Below are positions 47,301 through 54,200 of a stretch of 64,000 nucleotides of DNA, in pieces. Position numbers and translations under genes: made by a program. The DNA comes from Metridium senile (Eukaryota > Cnidaria > Anthozoa > Actiniaria > Metridiidae). The notes below the pieces were generated by a model that worked only from the letters and a program-made list of their open reading frames with translations, made no database searches and was not told the DNA's origin. Location: contig OX459104.1 in NCBI GenBank assembly GCA_949775045.1, positions 15,993,096 through 16,057,095 of the forward strand, written 5' to 3'. Position 1 is the first letter of the stretch. Each line of letters begins with the position of its first letter.

Positions 47301-49383
47301 GTGTATTAGGACCGACCAAGTGCTGCTTTATCTAGCAAGAGAGTTCGCTATTTGTCGGAGAGGACCTGGTAAGGAGAATGATGGTAAGGCTTTCTAGAGA
47401 ACACATAACGTATTTACTCGAATAAGCGCCGCCCCCGAATAAGCGCCGCACTCGAATAAGCGCAGCACTTTAACGCTATAGGTTTAGTGTAGTGTTTTTT
47501 TTGGTAATGTGATGCTAATTTGCTAACCATTTTAACAATAGATTTTTTTAAATTTTCTTTGTTCTAATAACAATGGTTGGCTGGCAAAATCATAACAAAA
47601 TACGTCACTGTACGTCCACCTATAATTGTAATACATTTTTATCAAATCCTTATAAAATAATTAAAAAAATATTATATTTAATGCCAGTTCTCCTATGCTC
47701 AACATTATGAGCTAAAAAAATTGCTTTCTTACTAATATTGGGGTGCTCTTTTTACTTATGATGTTCAGTTTGACACAGCTGCTCGATTTCAAAGGGGGTA
47801 GTGTCACGTGACACAGTCACGTGTTGCAAACGGCCTATTGTACAGATTACCTAACTAATTATAACGTTGTGTTTGATATTCTCAGATAAAAGTTCCAGCG
47901 CACAACAACGCTCCCCTGAGACAAAGATCAAACTTGGCGAAGCGTTGGTCAAAGCTGTGCGAGACTGTGGCGAGCTCGTCCCTCGATACTCACAGCATCT
48001 ACTGTCTTCGCTTCTTACTGGCGTCAACGATCAAGATGAGTTTGTTAGGGCGAGTAGCTTGTCGAATATTGGAGAAGTCTGCAAGTTGTTGAGATTTTCT
48101 GTCGGACCAATCATCAACGAGGTAAAAATTACGCTTAATTTCATGGGGTGTCGTAAGAGCGTCGGAATCAGAATCGTAAGGATCGGAACGTTTTCGTTTT
48201 CTTCCGATTCCGACCCTTATATTTCACTAAAGGCGCGATTAAAGGGTGCAATTTTATCTGCAACTTGTCTCGCAACGAGTAAGAAAATTGCGAGACAAGC
48301 TGCAGAGTTCGTGGTTACACGGTGCAACGGAGACGCAGTCGTTGCCAAAAGTAGAAACGAATTCTACTTTTCGCAACGATTGCTGCAACTTGTCTCGCAA
48401 CATTTTTTCAAATTGCGCTGTAGGTTACACGCTGCAATGATTCGTGCAACTTGTATCGCAACGCCTTTGCGAGACAAGTTGCAGAGAAAATTGCATCGCG
48501 TAATCGCGCCTGAAGGGAGTCAAAAGTATTGGTAATTTGATACAAATTCTAAAACATCTTCTCAATAGGTCTTCAGCTGTCTGAATGCTGTGTTGAATAC
48601 TGACAAGTCGGTGCAAGTCCGCAGAGCAGCTGTACTTGTTGTCACTTTACTGTTACAAGGACTTGGCAAAGACACGATACAGGTAGACATCACTTTATCA
48701 TTTTTAATCTTGAAGGAATAGAAAACGTGCGCGTGTGCTGTGTGCAGTTATAAAGCACGCGAGGATTGTCAGAACATGAGACAAGTGTCATCTATTATCA
48801 GAGTTCGTGCTACTTCAACTTCAACTCCTTGAAAACTCCTTAGATTTGATTTACGTTTTTAAAGCCACTTGAAAAGCCCTTGAATTTTAGAAAATCAGCG
48901 AAAACTCCTTAAAAACTTCTTAATTCTAACTAAAGTAGGGTAAACATTCTAGTAGTGCAAATAAAGTTTTAACTTAAAAGTAAATATTCTAGTTTTGTAC
49001 ATCATTTTCGTATATCAAAGTTGTCGCAAAAAGGGCTTAAAAATTACTTCTTGGACCTTGAAAACTCCTTAGATTTTGTCTAAGGATATGCGTTATGATT
49101 TATTATGAATTAATACCAAGCTTTCCTTAGATTTTGTTTACTGACATAGTACGAACCCTGTATTATTATTATTCATTCTCTTCACTGCTTTCATATACTT
49201 TTCCAGGTTTTGAGCTCAACATTGAAGGACATCTATCACATGATCAAGCTGGTAGAAGCATGCGACAAGGATGAAACGACCAGACTGCACGCACAGAGGG
49301 CGTTAGGTGAACTGGACACTATTATGAGGGATTTCCTATTTCCCAAACAGACTTTCACTAAAAAGATACAGGTCTTGCCATAA
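34372..49383 (+). CDS. TANGO6: Transport and Golgi organization protein 6 homologue (TANGO6/TMCO7, RTP1 family)
   Basis: Thirteen exons: 34372-35124, 35829-36201, 37437-37549, 38406-38568, 43236-43303, 43707-43819, 44377-45296, 45866-46027, 46437-46742, 47063-47383, 47886-48121, 48569-48682 and 49207-49383 (TAA). Phases fit throughout and give about 1272 residues (human about 1094). Recognised segments are LHRLLDRVYQPMIIKELLMI, QWFVEVCGKLLSERVMKPNG, DWRKCDLVAMVIASAPSQ, DPLVPVRGHAIITIVKLLYK and SSLSNIGEVCKLL. These are the RTP1 C1/C2 regions with HEAT-like helices. TANGO6 affects Golgi organisation, and yeast RTP1 helps import RNA polymerase II. The start ATG at 34372 has AAAATGGC context; an in-frame ATG at 34309 is less likely. 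Exon 7 is enlarged by a low-complexity insert (about residues 510-720) with a 9-residue repeat. Intron 4 (4.7 kb) hosts an opposite-strand gene and satellites. Confidence 0.93.
35366..35715. repeat. ATC/ATT array, TANGO6 intron 1
   Basis: Interrupted CATCATCATTATCATC arrays, the longest pure run at 35604-35660. Non-coding. Confidence 0.9.
36270..37375. repeat. Tandem array of about eight roughly 110-bp units derived from a Penelope-like tail
   Basis: Units carry GTGTGTAGTCTTGAGAAAGA, CTGTTGGTGTCTGATGTTTG, AATCAGGTTTGAACCCAGGT, GTAAGTGATGTTGATGAG and TTGTGATCATCTGGG. The GTCTTGAGAAAGACTG hairpin is the same as in the retroelement tails at 8300 and 28400. It fills TANGO6 intron 2 and is interrupted by the MITE at 36951-37206. 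Confidence 0.8.
36951..37206. mobile_element. MITE family D, copy 2, 256 bp
   Basis: Same length and TIRs as 17901-18156 (CACCTATTTCAATTAACGTT, CTGAGACCGATAGGAATTGT). TA on the left and TG on the right, so the target duplication is slightly decayed. It lies inside a unit of the surrounding array. Confidence 0.85.
37650..38400. repeat. TGAT/TGAC tetranucleotide array, TANGO6 intron 3
   Basis: TTGATTGATTGATTGA and GACTGACTGATTGACTGA runs up to the exon 4 acceptor, interrupted by the MITE at 38044-38272. Confidence 0.9.
38044..38272. mobile_element. MITE with GACCGGTCAAA inverted repeats
   Basis: GAGGTTTACACGGGACCGG, TCAAATTTTTGACCGGTCAA are mirrored by TTTTTGACCGGTCAAAAATT, CGTCCGGTCCCATGTAAACG, TAGCCTC. 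229 bp. GGTCCCGTGTGAACGGAACC inside is a second, shorter inverted copy. TSD unclear. Confidence 0.75.
39320..39480. repeat. Cluster of GCCTAACGCTTT motifs
   Basis: TAACGCTTT or its inverse GCGTTAG occurs about seven times in 160 bp. Examples are GCCTAACGCTTTTGAGAAGC, GTTAGTTCGAAAGCCTAACG and TTCGGAGGCCTAACGC. It is a small inverted/direct repeat cluster in TANGO6 intron 4, about 300 bp downstream of the small - strand ORF. Confidence 0.5.
39755..40003 (-). CDS. Possible small basic protein downstream of the GRF gene
   Basis: 82 codons, or 64 from the second start (MSDHEESPKLRKKKAKAMKK..). The protein is strongly basic (LRKKKAKAMKKVRKVLKKS, NGTFKRKN) and ends in FSELLHFLLQEIKSYVNHFK. It runs in the same direction as the GRF-finger gene and 89 bp past its end. 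It could be a separate gene, a 3' exon, or chance; nothing outside the sequence supports it. The spacer has TATAAAA and TGACGTCA on +. Confidence 0.3.
   Translation of the reverse strand: MYTNIITVEFKKLIIMTMMSDHEESPKLRKKKAKAMKKVRKVLKKSNGTFKRKNLSMINKFKFSELLHFLLQEIKSYVNHFK
40093..40563 (-). CDS. Intronless gene with two GRF-type zinc fingers, nested in TANGO6 intron 4
   Basis: 156 codons from ATG at 40563. Finger 1 has Cys9, Cys11, Cys31 and Cys36 (FIRCKAKKCGFF). Finger 2 has Cys68, His70, Cys92 and Cys99 with the GRF signature NPGRGFFKCA..CKYFQW. The C-terminus is basic (EPKEKRKATK, PEKKKRKT), a likely nuclear signal. GRF fingers bind single-stranded nucleic acid in NEIL3, TOP3A and APE2, but here they stand alone without a catalytic domain. 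This compact two-finger form may come from a mobile or viral-type element, though no other gene of such an element is visible. It is opposite in strand to the host gene, and its upstream region is the 1-kb satellite starting 70 bp away. Confidence 0.7.
   Translation of the reverse strand: MVSLVFYPCFCKETNCLEVFKSQKDEQFIRCKAKKCGFFTRAEDLNEYTNIFKENVRNEYKHPKQPLCNHREIATLLLSKTKENPGRGFFKCAQYQDYCKYFQWCDESPSKTTLANWEPVRTAEIGVQTDEPKEKRKATKTTEVNEPEKKKRKTHH
40630..41646. repeat. Satellite of 22 units (43/47 bp) with dimeric higher-order pattern
   Basis: The unit is GTGTATACCTAATAAGGTG, TTG(C/G)TTTGCTGATTTC, TGTCTTCCA. Long units carry TCTAGAA instead of CCA. In units 3-8 and 11-14 G-type long and C-type short units alternate, a dimeric repeat of about 90 bp. 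The later units are all short. Identity between units looks almost complete, so the array is young. Confidence 0.95.
41647..41830 (-). ncRNA. Penelope-type terminal repeat with hammerhead-like motif, copy 1
   Basis: The segment starts GAAACTAGCGAGTAAACTAG, TATAGGCTGCGTTGG. On - it then reads ACTCCGATGAAGGGCTAAAG, CTCGAAACGTCAGTAAAG. The order C(C/T)GATGA, small stem GGGC-TAAA-GCTC, GAAA, CGTC resembles minimal hammerhead ribozymes of Penelope-like elements. The core has C where the canonical CTGATGA has T, so self-cleavage is uncertain. Similar copies are at 55738 and 59998. Confidence 0.45.
42030..42665. repeat. Minisatellite of about 36-42 bp units
   Basis: TTTGATGGATTTGGTCTTTC, ACTATCAACATGTACTG alternates irregularly with TCTGATTATTCAGAATACCC, GCCTCTTTCACTATCAACAT. 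About 15 units in TANGO6 intron 4. Non-coding. Confidence 0.9.
42956..43117. mobile_element. MITE family E, copy 1
   Basis: CTAATTGCAATAACATTGTC, ATAT..AAGAAAATTACAAAAT, AGGAATTAATTAAAAGACAA is mirrored to AATTAGGTGTA. Further copies at 61046-61210 and 61775-61940. Confidence 0.85.
43390..43560. mobile_element. Repeat family L, copy 1
   Basis: AGGGGGGCTTTCATTTATTA, GTGTATGGGGGG at the left, and ACAACCCCCTATATGGCTGC, CAAAAATAAAAC at the right. A longer relative lies at 49530-49735. G-rich ends with C-rich inverse. In TANGO6 intron 5. Confidence 0.55.
43825..44345. repeat. ATC/ACC array, TANGO6 intron 6
   Basis: CATCATCATTATCGTCATCACC-type repeat running to about 30 bp before the exon 7 acceptor. 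The poly-His start of a long ORF here is not part of the protein. Confidence 0.9.
45010..45160 (+). repeat. Coding 27-bp minisatellite with CRE palindromes in TANGO6 exon 7
   Basis: The nine-residue unit VMGKLTDDD is repeated about five times in frame. Each DNA unit carries TGACGTCA (45037, 45064, 45118, 45148; the copy at 45091 is TGACATCA). Spacing is 27 bp, the last 30 bp. It lies in the acidic, low-complexity insert that makes this TANGO6 longer than the human protein. Confidence 0.9.
46028..46345. repeat. GAT/GGT array, TANGO6 intron 8
   Basis: GGTGGTGGTGGTGATGATAG-type repeat that begins at the exon 8 donor and extends the apparent ORF past the splice site. Confidence 0.85.
46755..46905. 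repeat. ATC array ending in a C homopolymer, TANGO6 intron 9
   Basis: TCATCATCATCACCATC repeats, then about 19 C at 46881-46899. Confidence 0.85.
46955..46994 (+). repeat. Duplicate of the TANGO6 exon 10 acceptor and first codons
   Basis: TTCTTACATAGACACAACCC, CCAATCCATCAGC is almost the same as the real acceptor and exon start at 47050-47085 (TTCCTTAGACACCACCCCCA, ATCCATCAGC). Use of this upstream copy would run into ATC repeat, so it is a decoy splice site. Confidence 0.7.
47408..47480. mobile_element. Fragment of the GAATAAGCGCCGC repeat
   Basis: GTATTTACTCGAATAAGCGC, CGCCCCCGAATAAGCGCCGC, ACTCGAATAAGCG. The complete inverted-repeat form is at 50017-50343. Confidence 0.6.
48232..48510. 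mobile_element. Inverted-repeat element with GGCGCGATTA ends, TANGO6 intron 11
   Basis: GGCGCGATTA..GGGTGCAATT, TGCAACTTGTCTCGCAAC on the left and TTGCGAGACAAGTTGCAG, TAATCGCGCC on the right. The motif CAACTTGTCTCGCAAC recurs four times in both orientations. It creates an open frame through the intron that extends the exon 11 ORF artificially. Confidence 0.75.
48799..49160. mobile_element. MITE family H, copy 2
   Basis: CAGAGTTCGTGCTACTTC to ATAGTACGAACCCTG, 362 bp, flanked by TATTAT on both sides. In TANGO6 intron 12. Confidence 0.8.
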
Positions 49384-49420
49384 ACTAGATCTTCAATGAT
49401 GGTGAAATGCAGTTGACCTG

Positions 49421-49463
49421 TTTCCCAAACAGACTTTCACTAAAAATATCCAGGTCTTGCCAT
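49421..49463 (+). repeat. Tandem duplicate of the end of TANGO6 exon 13
   Basis: TTTCCCAAACAGACTTTCAC, TAAAAATATCCAGGTCTTGC, CAT repeats 49350-49380 with two mismatches, about 70 bp downstream. It lies past the stop, so it is 3' UTR. Confidence 0.85.
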
Positions 49464-49529
49464 GAGCCAGTTCTCCAATAGCCCCATTCACAGTTCCCTG
49501 CGCCATCTTCCCAACGTGTATTGTATCGG

Positions 49530-49735
49530 AAGGGGGCTTTCATTTATTAGTACATGGGAGGGTGGGGTTGTTTGGCAAAATCATCATAATCCCCCTATAT
49601 TTCGTTCAGTTTTTTCTAAACCCCTATAAAACAGCATACTACATACATACAATTTGTAACAACCCCCACCCCCATATAGCTTTCCCAAAATAACGTGCCC
49701 CCTCAATTTTGCCGACCCCCCTAACGACATCGCGA
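49530..49735. mobile_element. Repeat family L, copy 2
   Basis: AAGGGGGCTTTCATTTATTA, GTACATGGGAGGGTGGGG to AACAACCCCCACCCCCATAT, AGCTTTCCC, GCCGACCCCCC. Confidence 0.55.
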
Positions 49736-50016
49736 GACAATGCTCATTTTCTAGACAGATACAAAAAATATCAAACAAATTTGCCTTTATATAGAACCCT
49801 TTATTAAAAATTATTACACCCGTTTTGCAAATATAATTAGTTCCTTCACGTTAATATTATGTATCAGTGTTTTTGCAGTTAGGTGCAATTTAATATTTAT
49901 AAGATTAACTTATTATTATAAATTAATTTTGTAATTGTATTATCAAATATTAATTATCATTCAATCAATTTCAAATTCCACATGAAATCAACATAACTGC
50001 AATTTTCCAAAATAAT

Positions 50017-50343
50017 TACCGTAGTATTTACTCGAATAAGCGCCGCACTTAACGAACAAATAATTGTAGTTTTTAATATAAATATTATTATAAGAGCGTT
50101 TCGACGCATCGAGCGTCATTTTCAAGAACGAAATGAAAATAAAGTATAAACGAGTGATACTTAACGAACAGCATTGGAAATAATTTGTTATCAAAAGCTA
50201 TATTCTTCAGTTTAAAGTAATTATATTTCACCGCTCGCCCATTAAGTTAACTCCCCAATATTCGTAGTTCTGATCAAGAAGGGGACAGTGAGATCGAGAA
50301 AAATTTAATAAGCGCCGCGGCGCTTATTCGAGTAAATACGGTA
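50017..50343. mobile_element. MITE with TACTCGAATAAGCGCCGC terminal inverted repeats
   Basis: TACCGTAGTATTTACTCGAA, TAAGCGCCGC at the left and GCGGCGCTTATTCGAGTAAA, TACGGTA at the right. 327 bp, no ORF. Confidence 0.85.
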
Positions 50344-50459
50344 TTCAAATGGTCTTAATTTTTCGGTTAGGTTCAACCTTAACATTTTCTATTCATCACT
50401 GGTGAAATAACTGTACATCTACCAGAGAAAATACATTACTGCCACTCATAACTACCAGG

Positions 50460-51125
50460 TAATTTCGCGCGCGCACTTCCGGTTAGTATAAGCCAATCAG
50501 AAGCATTTTTGTCGCATCGGTAAGGATGGCGTCGTTCGAGAAAGTTGTTTCCCGTGTTAACCCTCTATAAATACGACCTTAACATAACTTTGCATTGAAA
50601 AATTATATGTAACTTTGACAAAAAACGACCTCTGCTGCTCTATCGGTAATAAAAAAGAATTAAAAAAAATCAAATTACTAAAAAAAAAAAAAATTGTTGC
50701 CGTCTCGAGACGCCATTTTGGAACTGTTCGTTTTTACGAACAATCCTTTGCGCGCTTCGAAGCGAGATCACCTGGTAATCCTTTCATTTGTAGCAACACT
50801 CCAGTTTCTAGCACCGCTTTACTATTTGACAAAAGGCACATTTTACCGGAAACTAAAACACTTTTCACTAGTGAAGATATGAAAAAGTTATATACCAAAT
50901 GTACCGTATGTACGCGAGCGCGCTCTAATCCCCCCTTTTTTTGTCCATATAATAGAAAAACGTTGGAACAACGTTACACGTTGGCTTGAAGATATGAATT
51001 TTATTTTCTCGTGTTAAAAACAACATTTTACTCGCTCATTGCGCTCGCTCGTAAAATATTGTTTTCACCACTCGAAAATAGAATTCATATCTTCGCGCCA
51101 TGGTGTAATATCGTCTATATGTATG
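50460..51125. other. CpG-richer gene-free block with repeat family J, copy 2
   Basis: The segment has CGCGCGCGCACTTCCGGTT, ACGCCATTTTGGAACTG, TTGCGCGCTTCGAAGCG and ACGCGAGCGCGCTC. Then GAAGATATGAATTTTATTTT, CTCGTGTTAAAAACAAC is mirrored by TTGTTTTCACCACTCGAAAA, TAGAATTCATATCTTCGCG around CTCGCTCATTGCGCTCGCTC (50983-51098). A 124-codon ORF at 50615 has no recognisable domain, and I treat it as repeat-derived. Confidence 0.5.
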
Positions 51126-51238
51126 TTACACTGGTTCACACTTAACAATCCTTATGTTACATTGGTTCATACTTCACAATCTCTTAGGTGAAACTGGTTT
51201 AACAGTTCAAATCAGTCCTTTCGGGCAATTACAAAAAT

Positions 51239-54200
51239 CTATTTGGCAAGTTTATAAAATACTGAAGAGAGAAATTCATCTACGCTATTAAGAACTATAT
51301 GAGACTCCTTCTCAAGAGCACGAGTCGATCCTGCACCCGTCTTAACCCCGACTATTAACCCTAATCCTGCTGACTTACCCATCCCAGTATCTGCCGTTGT
51401 GTCGCCTACAACAACAGTCTTAGTTGGGCAGACATTTAATTCCTTACAAATATTCAGAGCATTGTCGGGTGCTGGTTTTGGTTTGGAGGTGTGGTCATCC
51501 CCACAGACAATCATGTCGACCAATGATGTAAGCCCTAGCGAGTCTAACGCCGTCATTGTGCCGTCGCGTGAATCCATGGTACAGACTGCAGTTTTGACTC
51601 CATTGCTGCGTAGTGTTTTGAATATCTTGGTCAAGTCGCCTAAAGGAGTGAGGGTCTCTGTATCACCGGAGTCGAACTCTGGGCAACATCCGTCAACCAG
51701 CTTGTCAGCATCGGAGTGATCCAAACCATGATCAACCAGTACTTCCTTGAATTTATCCTTGATGCCTGCGACGGTGGCATGGGCTAAGAGCCCGTCATCT
51801 TGATACTCGTTCTGTTTGGGGCAGTATCCGACGGCGGAGTAGAGTTGCTCAGATAGTTGCATCCCCGTCACTTGTTCTAGTTCTTGTACATGTGCCTCCA
51901 TCCACGGTAGCCAGACAGAGTTGCAATCAATTAGTGTGCCATCTTTGTCGAATATTACCAAGGACATTGGGAAGTTGTTTGTTGTACTAGTACTGCTGTA
52001 GCCGTCACCAACCAAACTTGACAAACCGGCTGACTGGTGCCTTGGTTTATACCATGGTGTTAAGCCTGATGGGTGCAAGTCTCTGTTAGTAAGATAAACA
52101 GGGGAGGGGACCCACACATGAAGGTTTTTGACTTGCAATAATTTGCCAATGTTTACTTAAATGTTGTCCAAAACAAACTAGCTGACTGGTGGTTTGGTTT
52201 ATACCACGGTATTAAACCTGGTATGTGCATCTCTATGTTAGTAAGACAAACAGGGGAGGGGACCCACAAATTTAGATTTTTGACATGCAATATTACTCTT
52301 TAGTTGTTGACCATAAAAACCTATTGACAAAATCAAGCCAGTCTCTGGAAGATTTCATCAATAACAGACTGTGTGAATGGAAATTGTCGACGACAAATGA
52401 GTTTTCCTTTTGAAAGAAAAACTCATCTAGCAATCGATAACAAGCAGAAAATTTTGTTATCGAAAAGTCATTTTTTAGTCGTTGAAAAAGTTGATAACAA
52501 CATTAATGTCGAACAATAACAAACGGCCTAGTCAGTGGAGGCACTTTATCAACTTTGTAAATGTAACTATGGTTACCATACTAAATAAAGTTTGACTTAC
52601 TATTGAAGCGTTTTCCACTAACCCAAGTGGAAAAGTTTGCAGCCCCATATCTAGGAGCTGATGGCTTCATCCAAGGTGTATTTCCTATATATTGCATGGG
52701 GTATTAGTACACAACTAAAGGGTCACACCCTATGGAATTATGTACCTAAATAGGCCCACCACTAAAAGAGGGCCCACCACTAAAAGGGGGCCCACCACTA
52801 AAAGGGGGCCCACCACTAAAAGGGGGCACACCACTAAAAGGGGGCACACCACTAAAAGATCTGTACCAAAAAGGGATATATGCAAAAATGGCCACACCAC
52901 CAAAAGGGCTGTACCAATAAGGTACATACCCCAAAGAAAGAGCTACACCACTGAAGAGGTGGTACTAAAAAATGTAAACCCATGCAATTTGCCATTTTTA
53001 AAAAGGGATTCTTTATCAAATTGGCAACTTTCAAAAGGGGCTTCTTTGTCAATTTGGCCACAATTAAAGATGTACACCCTTTAAAAGAAACCTCCCCAAA
53101 ATGACTACAGCACTTAAAAGCTGGCACTAAAAAGGGATATAAACCCAAAAAGGTAACGTTCCAAAAAAGGGGTACATTCCCAAATAGGCCACAACCAAAG
53201 GAACAAACCCCTTTAAAAAAAGAGTTTTCAAAAAAAAGGCACACCAAACTAGGAATGCCTTAACTCTCCACTTGTTCGTTAATCCTATCCTCATACTCTC
53301 ACGGCCAGAATTTCATTTGATAGAACTTCAACTCGCTTCCTCAGAGTTTTCAAGTAGGGACAGTTTTGCAGTCTACACACATTGAGGCCAAACATATTCA
53401 GTATTATCTCTGTAGAGGCATTCTTCTATGTCAATAACCCACCCTACCCAACCCCTCTAAGTAAGTGTCCTAGAATACCTCTGTTGTTTGGGTCATTGGT
53501 CGGTTTCTCAATCCACAAATCACAATCATTAAAAGTATTAATGATTTCCACTTCGTCATTTTCTGCACACTCGCTAATCAGTGCCTCTACTGCGTTTCCA
53601 TGGTTATAATTCCTACGGAGGATCATGATATAAGCATACATGTAATATATACATACATAATTACATACTTACCAATGAGGAAACAGTTTTTTGCATGATT
53701 ATAATGGATTTTCAAGTACATGAATGAAAAACATGTTTTACAAAATAGATTGTCAATGTTTTGGATAAGATCACTTCATTTAATTGAATAGGTCCTTTGC
53801 AGGTCATGTGACCTCACCTACCTTAAATCCATCAGATGTTCCAAAATAATGTCCAAAAATGGAGCATGTCGGCATTAGCAAAAAGTTGAAATTACAGCAC
53901 TTGATTCTAAATACATAAAAGAGGACAAAGAACATAAAATGGGATATTTTCTATGTATTTGTAAGGGAAAATTGCACTAGAGAGCAGGCCTTGCTCTCCA
54001 GTCATTCAAATCCATAGAAAATATACCATTTAATGTTTTTTGCTATTTTTATGTATTTAGAATCAAAAGCTGAAATGTCAACTTTTTGCTTATGCCAACA
54101 TGCTCTTTCCATTTCTGAACATCATTTTGGAACAGCTGATGGATTGAAGGTAGGCAGGGTCACATCACCTCTAGCTGCAAAGAACCTATTGATTGATTAA

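Noticed and set aside
47867..48535. 222-codon ORF taken as one protein
   Set aside because: Only 47886-48121 is TANGO6 exon 11; the rest reads through the donor into the GGCGCGATTA inverted-repeat element.
50615..50989. 124-codon ORF as a gene
   Set aside because: Low-complexity start, overlaps interspersed repeat sequence, no domain and no splice support.
51399..51719. 106-codon + strand ORF
   Set aside because: Antisense shadow of the HAD exon, whose motifs are clear on -.
52740..53084. ORF with TTKRG repeats
   Set aside because: An 18-bp minisatellite in the HAD intron; unit length divisible by three keeps the frame open.
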